Assembly (NCBI GenBank): GCA_965249895.1
Contig: CBDFNC010000004.1
Location: 744,001-808,000 of the forward strand
DNA: 64,000 bases
Source of the DNA: CBDFNC01 sp965249895
Lineage (GTDB): Bacteria; Pseudomonadota; Gammaproteobacteria; Enterobacterales; CBDFNC01
Reading direction: 5' to 3'
Shown piece after piece: positions 1-8,628 of this stretch. Positions within the stretch are counted from its first letter, which is position 1; each line of letters begins with the position of its first letter. The position numbers and the translations under genes were made by a program. Under the pieces are notes generated by a model. It was not told where the DNA came from. It saw only the letters and a list, made by a program, of their open reading frames with translations, and made no database searches.

Positions 1-561
1 GAGCTGTTCGGCAATGTCCTCTCTGCTTAAGCTTTTCAGATGAAACTGCAAGCAGCGGGATAAGATTGTAATGGGCAGCTTTTGTGGATCTGTTGTTGCC
101 AACAGAAACTTGACATATTCTGGTGGCTCTTCCAGGGTTTTTAACAGTGCGTTAAAGCTGTGTTTGGACAGCATATGCACTTCATCAATCAGGTACACTT
201 TATACCGGCCCTGCGCCGGTTTGTACTGAACATTATCCAGCAGCTCTCGGGTATCTTCTACTTTGGTCCTGGACGCGGCGTCAATTTCCAGCAAATCAAC
301 AAACCGCCCCTGATCGATATCCAGACAGTTCGCGCACTGCCCACAGGGCTCAGAGGAAACCCCCTGCTCACAGTTTAAACTCTTGGCTAAAATTCTCGCT
401 ATGGTGGTTTTACCCACGCCGCGGGTACCGCTAAACAAATAGGCGTGGTGAAGTCGCCCCTGATCCAACGCATTCACTAATGCAGTTAATACATGTTGCT
501 GTCCCACAACTTGCTTAAAATTATGGGGCCGCCACTTCCTGGCGAGTACCTGATAGCTCAT
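1..561 (-). CDS. dnaX: DNA polymerase III tau/gamma subunit, N-terminal part (cut by window edge)
   Basis: Clamp-loader ATPase of the replicative polymerase. Reading leftwards from the ATG at 561 the frame stays open for 187 codons to base 1, so only the N-terminal AAA+ region is present. Visible are the start MSYQVLARKWRP, Walker A GTRGVGKTT near residue 47, the zinc-binding cysteines in CEQGVSSEPCGQCANC, LIDEVHMLS (Walker B) and the sensor stretch LLATTDPQKLP. The gene begins 8 bp after the apt stop codon, so the two are almost certainly co-transcribed, as in the enterobacterial ybaN-apt-dnaX order. The C-terminal tau part and any frameshift site producing gamma lie outside the window. Confidence 0.96.
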   Translation of the reverse strand, partial: MSYQVLARKWRPHNFKQVVGQQHVLTALVNALDQGRLHHAYLFSGTRGVGKTTIARILAKSLNCEQGVSSEPCGQCANCLDIDQGRFVDLLEIDAASRTKVEDTRELLDNVQYKPAQGRYKVYLIDEVHMLSKHSFNALLKTLEEPPEYVKFLLATTDPQKLPITILSRCLQFHLKSLSREDIAEQL

Positions 562-569
562 TGTTAAAT

Positions 570-1115
570 TTATTCGCCTTCAAACTCAACGATAGTAAAT
601 AGGTTAATATCATGCTCTTTCAGCTTTGCCTCACCACCTAAATCAGGCAGGGAAATAACAAAAGCCGCATCGGTAACCACACCGCCTAAACGTCTGATCA
701 AAGATATAGCTGCTTCTACCGTTCCTCCAGTGGCCAGCAGGTCGTCGACGATTAATACTTTTTCCCCGGGTAAAATCGCATCGGCATGGATTTGTAACAT
801 GTCTTCGCCATACTCCAGCGAATAACTTTGCGCCACCGTCGCTCTTGGTAGTTTGCCAGGTTTCCTGGCAGGCACAAAACCCGCGCCTAACTCAGCCGCG
901 ACCGGTGCGCCAAATATAAAGCCGCGAGCTTCTGCTCCCACCACTTTGTCAATACCCTGGCCTTTAAATCGCTCCGCCAACACCTTAACCGTTTTCGCAA
1001 ACGCATCTGCATCTTCTACCAGACTAGTGATATCTCTAAACACTATGCCGGGTTTTGGGTGATCGGGAATAGACTTAATGCTCGCTTTGATAGTGTCTAA
1101 CGTGTGTTGATCCAT
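570..1115 (-). CDS. apt: Adenine phosphoribosyltransferase
   Basis: Purine salvage enzyme converting adenine and PRPP to AMP in the cytoplasm. The 181-residue product aligns end to end with the E. coli protein: IPDHPKPGIVFRDITSL near the start, GAEARGFIFGAPVA, RKPGKLPRAT, and the PRPP-binding motif VLIVDDLLATGGT at about residues 120-132. I chose the ATG at 1115, which gives the usual family length and has a GGAAA-type ribosome site 8-9 bases upstream. An in-frame GTG at 1139 would add eight residues and looks less likely. It lies 8 bp upstream of dnaX and about 140 bp downstream of ybaN. Confidence 0.96.
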   Translation of the reverse strand: MDQHTLDTIKASIKSIPDHPKPGIVFRDITSLVEDADAFAKTVKVLAERFKGQGIDKVVGAEARGFIFGAPVAAELGAGFVPARKPGKLPRATVAQSYSLEYGEDMLQIHADAILPGEKVLIVDDLLATGGTVEAAISLIRRLGGVVTDAAFVISLPDLGGEAKLKEHDINLFTIVEFEGE

Positions 1116-1258
1116 AGTGTTTTCCAGGTAAATTGCCACTTGGGGCAGGGTGTAACTGAGTGGGCTAGCTTAGACACTTGCCACCTTGCTTTCAAGAGAA
1201 GCTGCTGTAATTACTGATGATAAAGAACGTCCTGTACGCCTTTAACCCTGGATAGGCT

Positions 1259-1621
1259 TTATTGTGGGCACTCTTTAAGCTTTGCTAACCAAAAAATCAG
1301 TACCATATACATACAAACCAGCAATATCTTCACCCATACGATGGGGGCAACATAGATAGAGATAGCAAATGAAATGGTGGTAAATATTAACGCCTGCTTC
1401 TTCACTTTTGGTTTGATCCCGCGATGTTTCTGCCAGTCATTAATAATAGGGCCAAATAACCCGTGATTTAACAACCAGGCATGCCACCTTTCTGAGCCGT
1501 TGGCAAAACAATAAGCCGACAGTAAAACAAACGGCGTTGTAGGCAACAGGGGTAAAGGTATACCCAGTACGCCTAATCCGAGGCTAATCCAAGCTATTAA
1601 TAGAAATAGTTTTTTTTTCAT
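1259..1621 (-). CDS. ybaN: DUF454 inner-membrane protein (YbaN family)
   Basis: A 120-residue membrane protein of the DUF454/YbaN family, function unknown. Recognisable are the N-terminal hydrophobic segment with the family signature GIPLPLLPTTPFVLLSAYCFA, the conserved S-x-R-x-HxWLLNHxxFGPIINDW stretch, and two more hydrophobic segments near residues 80-115. In E. coli ybaN sits directly upstream of apt-dnaX; the same order and strand are kept here, with priC and ybaM found 7-9 kb away instead of next door. Family assignment is firm, biochemical role is not known. Confidence 0.9.
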   Translation of the reverse strand: MKKKLFLLIAWISLGLGVLGIPLPLLPTTPFVLLSAYCFANGSERWHAWLLNHGLFGPIINDWQKHRGIKPKVKKQALIFTTISFAISIYVAPIVWVKILLVCMYMVLIFWLAKLKECPQ

Positions 1622-1729
1622 AACAACAAGCCACTCCTAGCGCACCATCCAACGCCGTAAATCCAACTTCAACCCTAAAGTATCAAGCCAATTTAGGCAA
1701 ACCAATTAGCCACTAAAAGTGAATTCAGT

Positions 1730-2680
1730 TTACAGCTGCGCTGTTAAGCGCTCATTATTTATCACGCTGACAATTTCATCTGAGTCTTTAAGAGAGCGGA
1801 TTTTGGCAAACAGCACCTCACCTTGCTGATACTCCTTTTTAAGATAACTCATCCATTGCTTGATCCGGTTTGGAAAATAAATGCCTTTATCCCCCCGACA
1901 TTCCATTTCCGCATAACGAGATAATAAACGGGTCACCTGTAACCAGGGCATTTTTTCCTGATCCTCCTTGAGAACATTGCCTATATTAGGCAGGTTTAAT
2001 GCCCCTCGCCCAACCATCAGAGCATCACATCCTGTCACCTGACGGCAGCGAATCCCATCTTGATAATTCCATATTTCTCCATTGGCGATAACGGGGATAT
2101 TTAGACGGGACTGTATAGCGCCGATGGCAGGCCAATCAATCTTGTCAGCTTTATATCCACAAGACTTAGTTCGGCCGTGCACGGCCAGCTCACTGGCGCC
2201 GGCCTGGGCCACGGCATCGGCAATTTCCAGACTGTACTCAGTGGAATCCCAGCCTAAGCGAATTTTAGCGGTGACAGGTTGATCCGCAGGGACCGCCTTA
2301 CGCATGGCGCTAACCACCTGGTAAAGGGATTCCGGCTCTCTTAACATGGCGGCCCCCCCCTGACTCTTATTCACAGTTTTGGCGGGACAACCAAAATTAA
2401 CATCAACACCCGGCGATCCAAGCTCAATCGCACGCAGCGCATTTTCCGCCATCCACTGGGCATGCTGACCCAGTAACTGAACTCGAACAGGCGTACCTGA
2501 TTTGGTTTTTCCGCCCTGCTTAAGCTCGGGGCAAAAGCGATGGAATACCCGGTTGGGTAACAACATATCCACCACACGGACAAACTCGGTGACGCAGAGA
2601 TCATAATGGTTCATCTCTGTCAGCAGCTCCCGCATCAGGTGGTCAAGCACCCCTTCCATCGGGGCTAGAATTACACGCAT
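1730..2680 (-). CDS. dusC: tRNA-dihydrouridine(16) synthase
   Basis: FMN enzyme that reduces uridine 16 in the D-loop of tRNAs using NADPH. The protein matches DusC more closely than DusA or DusB along its whole length (about 316 residues): MRVILAPMEGVLD at the N-terminus, VTEFVRV, VNFGCPAKTVNKS with the catalytic Cys, RLGWDS, VHGRTK, and PVIANGEIWN/MVGRGAL in the phosphate-binding region. The start is set at the ATG at 2680 because GAGAGG lies just upstream and the product then begins like known DusC. An ATG at 2692 overlaps that ribosome site. It is monocistronic on the minus strand. Confidence 0.94.
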   Translation of the reverse strand: MRVILAPMEGVLDHLMRELLTEMNHYDLCVTEFVRVVDMLLPNRVFHRFCPELKQGGKTKSGTPVRVQLLGQHAQWMAENALRAIELGSPGVDVNFGCPAKTVNKSQGGAAMLREPESLYQVVSAMRKAVPADQPVTAKIRLGWDSTEYSLEIADAVAQAGASELAVHGRTKSCGYKADKIDWPAIGAIQSRLNIPVIANGEIWNYQDGIRCRQVTGCDALMVGRGALNLPNIGNVLKEDQEKMPWLQVTRLLSRYAEMECRGDKGIYFPNRIKQWMSYLKKEYQQGEVLFAKIRSLKDSDEIVSVINNERLTAQL

Positions 2681-2890
2681 AATACCTCTCATATCGAAGT
2701 CGCGGGATTCTAAAAGGTTCTGGCGGCTCTGTCATCTAAAAACCATATTTTGTGACCAGCACATAGCAATCGTTGTAATGACATTTCTGTTACTTACTGA
2801 AATGACTAAGCCGTCTTTGACCTAAATCATCTGTTACCAGGTAAATAACCGTTAATCTAGTAGGTCTATTTACTAACGAGCCTGAACATC

Positions 2891-3253
2891 ATGGAAACTA
2901 ACTTACCAGATAGTAAGCAGTATCAAGCGAGGCTAAAGGTGCTGCTCAAAATTGAAAAGCAGGCTGTGATTAACACCATAGCCAGTGAAAATCAGGGTGG
3001 GTTGAATATCGAATTGTTAAGCGACCAAGAATTAAGCGATATTATACAACAACACAATTTGCCTACCTTAAACGATAAACTGGCGTTAATTAAAAATATC
3101 GAAGCTGCGCTATGTCAAATAGAATTGGACTTATATGGACTCTGCTCGGATTGCGAAGAGCCCATTGAAGCAGGATTGCTGGAAGCTGACCCCACTACAC
3201 AAAGGTGTGCTAAGTGTGCGGCCAAGTACCAACAAAACACCTTTGCCCTGTAA
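2891..3253 (+). CDS. TraR/DksA-type C4 zinc-finger protein
   Basis: A 120-residue protein with the DksA/TraR architecture: a helical N-terminal part of about 75 residues followed by a zinc finger CSDC...CAKC near residues 85-110. Proteins of this family bind in the RNA polymerase secondary channel and modulate transcription, but this one is shorter and quite diverged from DksA itself, so it is more likely one of the DksA-like paralogues. The gene is alone on the plus strand, divergent from dusC, and ends at a strong bidirectional terminator shared with the convergent DUF2057 gene. Confidence 0.75.
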   Translation: METNLPDSKQYQARLKVLLKIEKQAVINTIASENQGGLNIELLSDQELSDIIQQHNLPTLNDKLALIKNIEAALCQIELDLYGLCSDCEEPIEAGLLEADPTTQRCAKCAAKYQQNTFAL

Positions 3254-3254
3254 A

Positions 3255-3285
3255 GAAAAAAGGCTGGTTTAACCAGCCTTTTTTA
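3255..3285. terminator. Bidirectional rho-independent terminator
   Basis: AAAAAAGGCTGGTT is followed almost directly by its complement AACCAGCCTTTTTT, giving a GC-rich hairpin with an A tract on one side and a T tract on the other. It lies between the convergent zinc-finger gene and the DUF2057 gene, whose stop codon is inside the T tract. Confidence 0.85.
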
Positions 3286-3957
3286 TTGGGTGATTTTACC
3301 AACAGCCCAGTTTACAAACTGCTTCTGTTCTTTTTCGGATAACTGCTCAAATGCTTGCTGAACCGCTTCGACACCTTGGCTAGTTGGCCGCGGGGTTTGT
3401 TTGCCTGGCGTGCCAACCGCAGCCACAGTCGCAACACTGGTTGCTACTACAGCACCACTAGTAAGCGCCGCAACACCACCCGCTTGATTATATTCTTTCA
3501 CTTCTGTGACATAATTGCGGCCCATTTGAAAACCGGACTTAACCATTTCGTCCTGCTTCAGTTTTACAGGATCACCCTGACTATCCACCAAGCTAACCTT
3601 TGGGTGACGAGCAAATTTGTCTATGGATTTTGCCGAGTACAAATTCGGCAATTTCAATTCGACAGATTTCAATCCATCGATTTTAAACAGCAGAATAATA
3701 GGTTGGGATTCTGCTATGCCACGACTGTCTTCGGTATTAGTAGAGCTACGAGCGCTTTTGAACCGCACAACAACTTGTTGCTGACCACTATCACCCAATT
3801 TAACTTCTTTAGTGCCAAGAAAAAAGAGGGAGCCAGGACCCTGTTCATTCACGGCCAATATATCAAATTGGGTGGGGACTTTAAATTCTGCCGCAATAGC
3901 ACTACCTGAAATACTCGCAAGTGCTAACCCGATAAGTAAATGTGTTTTCTTTTTCAT
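3283..3957 (-). CDS. DUF2057 family exported protein (YccT/CsgI-like)
   Basis: A 224-residue exported protein of the DUF2057 family, which includes E. coli YccT (CsgI), a periplasmic protein reported to affect curli assembly. An N-terminal signal peptide (MKKKTHLLIGLALASISG, cleavage after SAIAA) precedes the family core FKVPTQFDILAVNEQ, QQQVVVRFKSA and ESQPIILLFKI. The ATG at 3957 was chosen because it opens with the signal peptide and has GGGT upstream. The longer reading from 4008 would run through the porin terminator. The C-terminal QAFEQLSEKEQKQFVNWAV matches the end of the second copy at 8628-9194 (AAFKAWLAQ), so the two are paralogues. Confidence 0.75.
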   Translation of the reverse strand: MKKKTHLLIGLALASISGSAIAAEFKVPTQFDILAVNEQGPGSLFFLGTKEVKLGDSGQQQVVVRFKSARSSTNTEDSRGIAESQPIILLFKIDGLKSVELKLPNLYSAKSIDKFARHPKVSLVDSQGDPVKLKQDEMVKSGFQMGRNYVTEVKEYNQAGGVAALTSGAVVATSVATVAAVGTPGKQTPRPTSQGVEAVQQAFEQLSEKEQKQFVNWAVGKITQ

Positions 3958-3991
3958 ATTAAGACCCAATGAATTAACGCGAAACTGAAAC

Positions 3992-4020
3992 GCAAAAAGC
4001 CAGTCCAAAGGGCTGGCTTG
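3992..4020 (-). terminator. Porin gene terminator
   Basis: On the minus strand GCCAGCCC, a short loop, GGACTGGC and then TTTTT form a typical intrinsic terminator 25 bp after the porin stop codon. Confidence 0.8.
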
Positions 4021-4045
4021 CTACTTTATACTGCGTTAAGTGAGA

Positions 4046-5095
4046 TTACCACTGGTAACGGATGCCAACCTGAGCAACACCGCCCTCTTTCTTAGTTGTA
4101 GTCTCAAGACCAGAGCCAACTACTTTTGCATTACCATAACCATTGTTATAGCTATAGTTCGCAAACAGAGATGACATAGAAGTTAGCTTATACTGACCCT
4201 CTACAGTCCAACGATCTTGAGTTTTAGCAAATTCACCCATATCGTCAAACTTCTGATAACGATAACCGGCACGCGCAACAAACTGTCCGAAATCATAGGC
4301 AGCTACTATATCAGTACCTTTAGTTTTTGCATCCGCGCTGCTTAACAGATCCATCTTCTCTTCAACGTAAGTCGCTCCCAGATACAAGCTACCTATAAAG
4401 TATTGGGCGCCCAGACCATATGTTTTATAGTCTTGAACTGTTGTTGTGGAGTCGTCTGCCTTGTCCTGCTGGTACATAGCTACCGGACGCAAAACTCCAG
4501 CGTTACCCATGTCGACGTTGTAACGAACTGCCGCGTTATAAGCATAATCTACAGATGAGTTAGTGATATACGCAGCAGAGAAGTCCAGATCACCCAGGCT
4601 GTTACGATACTGAAGAGTGCCGTCCTGGCGGAAAACCAGTGCCGAGCTTGTGTCAACAAGGCCGGTGTGAGCACCGGCGACAACATCACCTCCAGCATAA
4701 AATATATCGCCGATATCAGTGAACTTGATCAGGCCAGAAGCAACACGACCCGCTTCAACGCGACCCGCTTCTGACATGTCCAAACCAGCCCATACATAAC
4801 GAGCGCTCCATTCTACATCGCTGGAGGCATCTTTTTGGCTAAGCTGGTACTGAGCCTGGCCGATAACAGCCATATCTTCGTTGACTACCTGGCGACCGTT
4901 GAAACCCATACGAGCGTACACTGAACCTTTGGTTTCTCGATCATCAGCTTCGTCTTTTGCATTTTTGAAGTTCGCTTCGATACGACCGTACATGTTAAGA
5001 ACTGAACCGTCTTCACCTTTGTACAGCTCTGCTGAGTTGACTGAACCTGCTGCAAGAAGTGCAGGAACCATAGTTGCAAGAATTAATTTTCTCAT
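4046..5095 (-). CDS. Outer-membrane porin (trimeric Gram-negative type)
   Basis: A 349-residue porin of the OmpC/OmpU superfamily forming diffusion channels in the outer membrane. There is a signal peptide with cleavage after about residue 22 (VNSA|ELYK), the typical first strand VLNMYGRIEANFKN, alternating beta-strand pattern throughout, the loop-3-like VWAGLDMSEAGRVEAGR segment, and a C-terminal strand ending GIRYQW with the terminal aromatic residue needed for Bam recognition. It is monocistronic, with a long upstream region and its own terminator, consistent with a strongly expressed and regulated gene. Substrate preference cannot be read from the sequence. Confidence 0.93.
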   Translation of the reverse strand: MRKLILATMVPALLAAGSVNSAELYKGEDGSVLNMYGRIEANFKNAKDEADDRETKGSVYARMGFNGRQVVNEDMAVIGQAQYQLSQKDASSDVEWSARYVWAGLDMSEAGRVEAGRVASGLIKFTDIGDIFYAGGDVVAGAHTGLVDTSSALVFRQDGTLQYRNSLGDLDFSAAYITNSSVDYAYNAAVRYNVDMGNAGVLRPVAMYQQDKADDSTTTVQDYKTYGLGAQYFIGSLYLGATYVEEKMDLLSSADAKTKGTDIVAAYDFGQFVARAGYRYQKFDDMGEFAKTQDRWTVEGQYKLTSMSSLFANYSYNNGYGNAKVVGSGLETTTKKEGGVAQVGIRYQW

Positions 5096-5835
5096 TGTTT
5101 TCCACTGCCTTTTTATAGATTTAAAATTTAAGTTCGAGGGGTCTAACCCTTCCTTAGAATGCGTGCAGTGGCGTCCTTTCCGCTGCGGATAATTACAAAT
5201 TTATAAATTACTGTCAAGGGCCAGCCGACATCATCAATATTCAAAAGTTCCTGAGTCTCAGAAAAAATTTAAATAAAACAATTTTATCCTGCTCCGCATC
5301 TGAATCATCACCCCTGGATTGCTTTGGTGTGCTTATACCCAGTGGTGTTTTTTTATCGGCTTATGCTCTCCTTAAGCGAATTTCTAAGAATTTGTGCTCT
5401 GGATTTTACTTGCATAAAAAAGAAAGAAAATTTGATTTAATTGCAGTAAACGTTCGATTTTATCGAACTCGCATTAACCAGCTAATGTCGGTATTCCACG
5501 CTTCATCTGTTAACTTGGCAACGAAATGGCGCCTCCATTGTGTACTAACCGATTCGCTCCTTGTATGCCACTAGCGATATGAAGCCAACATTGTTTGTTT
5601 TTTAGGAAGTGCACTACAAATTAAATTTGTAGTGCACTCTAATTTTAAAAAAGGTCAGGTAACTTAATGATTTTACATTTCATTACACTTTTCGAACATT
5701 TAGTTCTCTAATAATCGTATCGATTTGTTCCTTTCCTGGCGGCTTTGCCATTACATATAAATTCACCTGCAGAGTTTATTTCAACCTCGCGCCGCAATTG
5801 GTACACTTGTCTCTGGTTCAAAAACGTAATCGCCT
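5096..5835. other. Long intergenic region between porin and dinG
   Basis: 740 bp with no convincing gene. It must hold the divergent porin promoter and the dinG promoter; AT-rich DNA lies at 5220-5290. It contains the palindrome at 5609-5639. A short open frame on plus (5329-5574) has no family resemblance and no ribosome site. On minus, a 22-codon frame near 5750-5690 (MAKPPGKEQIDTIIREL) reads like protein but is too short to call. Confidence 0.5.
5609..5639. repeat. 31-bp near-perfect palindrome
   Basis: AGTGCACTACAAATT, one central A, then the exact reverse complement AATTTGTAGTGCACT. It has no T tract, so it is more like a protein-binding site or cruciform than a terminator. It stands about 200 bp upstream of dinG and 510 bp upstream of the porin start. 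Confidence 0.7.
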
Positions 5836-7902
5836 ATGCTTTCCCCTAAAATCAAACAGCTAATTAGAAATTCCTATCAAAAGATCACCACTTCCCTGCC
5901 CCATTATCAGGTAAGGAAAGAGCAAAACTATTTGGTAGCGGAAATCGCTAAGGTGCTCGCGGGGGAGTACGATAAACACCGGCGGATCCTGGTAGCCGAA
6001 GCCGGTACCGGCATAGGTAAGTCCCTTGCTTATATCCTGTCCGGTATTCCTGTTGCCAAGATGAGCAACAAGAAGCTGGTCATCTCCACTGCCACAGTGA
6101 CCTTACAAGAGCAACTGCTCAACAAAGATCTGCCGTTTTTCCGCGAAAATACCGACGTACCCTTTACCTTTTGTCTGGTAAAAGGCAGACAAAGGTATTG
6201 TTGCGAGCACAAGCTTTTGCAATCAGCAGAAACCGGTGAAGGCCAGATGGCCATGTGGGAAAGTAAGCCCAGTACTCAGGACATTGCCCTGGTTAAGCGA
6301 TTGGCAAAGGCTTATCTCGAAGGAAAATGGCAAGGCGACAGGGATGCCTGGCCAACGCCTATCCCTGATAGGATCTGGCAGCAAATTGTATCCGATAAGC
6401 ACAGCTGTAGCCGCGCCTTGTCTCATCATCATCACTGCCCGTTTCACCGTAGTCGGGATGACATCGAAAAGTCAGATGTGCTGATAGTGAACCATGCCCT
6501 GTTGCTGGCCGATCTTGAACTCGGTGGCGGGGTTATCTTACCTGAGCCCGAAGCGTGTTTTTATGTACTGGACGAAGCACACCATTTACCCTCAATTACC
6601 CGCGATTTTTCCAGTGCCTTCGCCACCGTTCGCGGCGCTCAGAGCTGGCTCAAGAAGCTTGAGCAATGCAACCGGAAAATTGCCCAGAGCATAAAGACGC
6701 AATCCACTATAGGGCCGGGTATCGAATTGGTGGAGTCTAGCCAGGCAATTGCCAGGGAGTTGGATAAGGTATATGAATTTTTCAACGCAAACCCGGGATT
6801 ACTCAATAAAGAAGGAATATGCAGATTTGAAATGGGGGACTTGCCTGCCGACTTACCCAATATCGCTGCGGCAATTCGTGAAGAGACAAAAACCTGTTTA
6901 AAAAGCCTTAATAAGCTATTGGCCATCATAGGTGAACAGATAAAGGACGGTTTATTGAAGTCCAGTGCCGCCGATAGCCTATTGGGGGAAACCGGATATT
7001 TTTTACAACGCCTGGAAAATTTTAGCAACCTCTGGTCTATGCTGGCCAAGGAGAGAAGCAGCAAACAGGCTCCTCTGGCCTGCTGGGTAGAACGCCAGCA
7101 GGAAGGCGAGCAAGATTTTATGCTGGCGGCCTCGCCGCTGGAAGTAGGCGGGTTATTGGAAGCGTTATTGTGGTCGCGAGGCGCCGGGGTAATACTGTGC
7201 TCCGCCACCCTGACCGCACTTAATTCATTTGATTATTATCGTCACCAGGCGGGCCTGAAAGTTAATGACGGGACGCAATATTTACGCTTGAATTCGCCTT
7301 TTGATTACCAGAAAATCACCTTGAGTTTACCCAAAATGGACGCGGAGCCCGGCACTGATACATTTGATCAGGCGCTGATCAGTAAAGTCCCCCAACTGTT
7401 AGCAGAGAAACAGGGGAATTTGGTCTTATTTGCCTCCTATTGGCAAATGAACTTGGTGGCAGAGGCAGTCAGAAAAAGCGGGAAGTACAATATTATGGTG
7501 CAAGGAGAAAGGTCTCGCCAGGCTTTGCTGGAAGAATACAAGAAATGCTGTGATGCGGGAAAAACCGCGGTGCTTTTTGGCACGGGCAGTTTATCCGAGG
7601 GTTTAGATTTACCCGGCCACTACCTGACTAACCTCATCATCACTAAGCTACCTTTTGCGGTGCCCACCTCACCGGTGGAAGAAGCCCATGCAGAATGGAT
7701 TGAAGAAAAAGGCGGAAATCCGTTTCTACAAATTACCATACCAGAAGCCAGCAAAAAGTTGATCCAGTCCTGTGGTCGGTTAATACGTAAAGAAAACGAC
7801 TGGGGTAAAATTTCCATTCTGGATCGCCGGCTGGTATCCCGCCGCTATGGCAAAGGCTTGCTAGACGCACTGCCGCCGTTTAATCGAGACATTGAGCACT
7901 GA
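5836..7902 (+). CDS. dinG: ATP-dependent DNA helicase DinG
   Basis: XPD-like superfamily 2 helicase, 688 residues (E. coli 716), unwinding 5'-3' at R-loops and forks. Visible are Walker A EAGTGIGKS (residues 55-63), the DEAH box VLDEAHHL near 245, NHALLLADL, the motif V/VI region GTGSLSEGLDLPG and QSCGRLIRKENDWG, and the DinG tail RRYGKGLLDALPPF. The iron-sulfur ligands are unusual: Cys122/Cys123 and then Cys191...Cys201, but the position aligning with the third E. coli cysteine is Ser196 (TCT) inside CSRALSHHHHC. Either a neighbouring Cys or His substitutes, or the cluster is altered. Monocistronic on the plus strand. Confidence 0.93.
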   Translation: MLSPKIKQLIRNSYQKITTSLPHYQVRKEQNYLVAEIAKVLAGEYDKHRRILVAEAGTGIGKSLAYILSGIPVAKMSNKKLVISTATVTLQEQLLNKDLPFFRENTDVPFTFCLVKGRQRYCCEHKLLQSAETGEGQMAMWESKPSTQDIALVKRLAKAYLEGKWQGDRDAWPTPIPDRIWQQIVSDKHSCSRALSHHHHCPFHRSRDDIEKSDVLIVNHALLLADLELGGGVILPEPEACFYVLDEAHHLPSITRDFSSAFATVRGAQSWLKKLEQCNRKIAQSIKTQSTIGPGIELVESSQAIARELDKVYEFFNANPGLLNKEGICRFEMGDLPADLPNIAAAIREETKTCLKSLNKLLAIIGEQIKDGLLKSSAADSLLGETGYFLQRLENFSNLWSMLAKERSSKQAPLACWVERQQEGEQDFMLAASPLEVGGLLEALLWSRGAGVILCSATLTALNSFDYYRHQAGLKVNDGTQYLRLNSPFDYQKITLSLPKMDAEPGTDTFDQALISKVPQLLAEKQGNLVLFASYWQMNLVAEAVRKSGKYNIMVQGERSRQALLEEYKKCCDAGKTAVLFGTGSLSEGLDLPGHYLTNLIITKLPFAVPTSPVEEAHAEWIEEKGGNPFLQITIPEASKKLIQSCGRLIRKENDWGKISILDRRLVSRRYGKGLLDALPPFNRDIEH

Positions 7903-8061
7903 TTCGCTAAAATGTCACAGGTACTCTGAGCAACTTCAGGCTAAGCTGTGAACTTTACCCCGTTTCCTCTGTCTTCTAATAGGCTCAGGCAGAATTTTTT
8001 GCCGAAATGCCTGACAATAGACTGAGTCAAACCCCACAAAAGAACTTTTAGTTAAGATAAA

Positions 8062-8628
8062 ATGGTTGATTTAACCCAATTAGAAAATCGGATTACCCAG
8101 CTAAAGCAGGACTGTATTGCATTGGATCAGCGTTTCCCTGCTGAAATAGCAAAAGGCTTTAGCTTTAACCGCTCACTTTTTCCAAAAAAAGGCGACAGCC
8201 TGATCTGCTACCTGCAACAAATTGAACACAGTTTTGCCACATTACAAGAAGCCATTAACAGGAAATGCCCAAATGATCTGATTGGTGGAAAATGCCAAAA
8301 GTTAACGGATCAATTTTCTGCATTATTTCAACTGGTAAACCAGCTAAAGCAAGGGAAACCTGAGCTGTTCATTTATCAACCCAGCAGGGAAGCGCAATCC
8401 TTATACAATAAGCTCAAACAGCAATATGAGTATGAAGGCCGTCTCGACGCTATGGTTGAGGCTGCCAGGGAAGACCTGAAGCAGGCTCACCCTGCACAAC
8501 ACCATGAGGTAAAAGCAAAACTGGATGCCTTAAAAGAGCGTCTCCAGCGTTGCCAAAACGCGACTCGAGTAGTGGAAGAAAGAATAAGAAAACACGAAGA
8601 GTCCAATTCTTACATTGGGAATTTTTAA
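8062..8628 (+). CDS. priC: Primosomal replication protein N'' (PriC)
   Basis: A 188-residue, charged and helical protein that reloads DnaB at stalled forks with SSB. It resembles E. coli PriC in length and in its pattern: an N-terminal helix LTQLENRITQLKQDC, FNRSLFPKKGDSLICYLQQIE, and the basic C-terminal region RRECQ-like KLKQQYEYEGRLDAMVEAARE...ATRVVEERIRKHE. The assignment is supported by context: E. coli carries priC and ybaM beside ybaN-apt-dnaX, and here ybaM is at 10441 and ybaN at 1259. Its stop codon overlaps the next start as TAATG, so the DUF2057 gene is translationally coupled to it. Confidence 0.8.
   Translation: MVDLTQLENRITQLKQDCIALDQRFPAEIAKGFSFNRSLFPKKGDSLICYLQQIEHSFATLQEAINRKCPNDLIGGKCQKLTDQFSALFQLVNQLKQGKPELFIYQPSREAQSLYNKLKQQYEYEGRLDAMVEAAREDLKQAHPAQHHEVKAKLDALKERLQRCQNATRVVEERIRKHEESNSYIGNF

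Noticed and set aside
5329..5574. 81-codon plus-strand frame between porin and dinG
   Set aside because: No ribosome site, no family resemblance, and low-complexity AT-rich composition in a promoter region.
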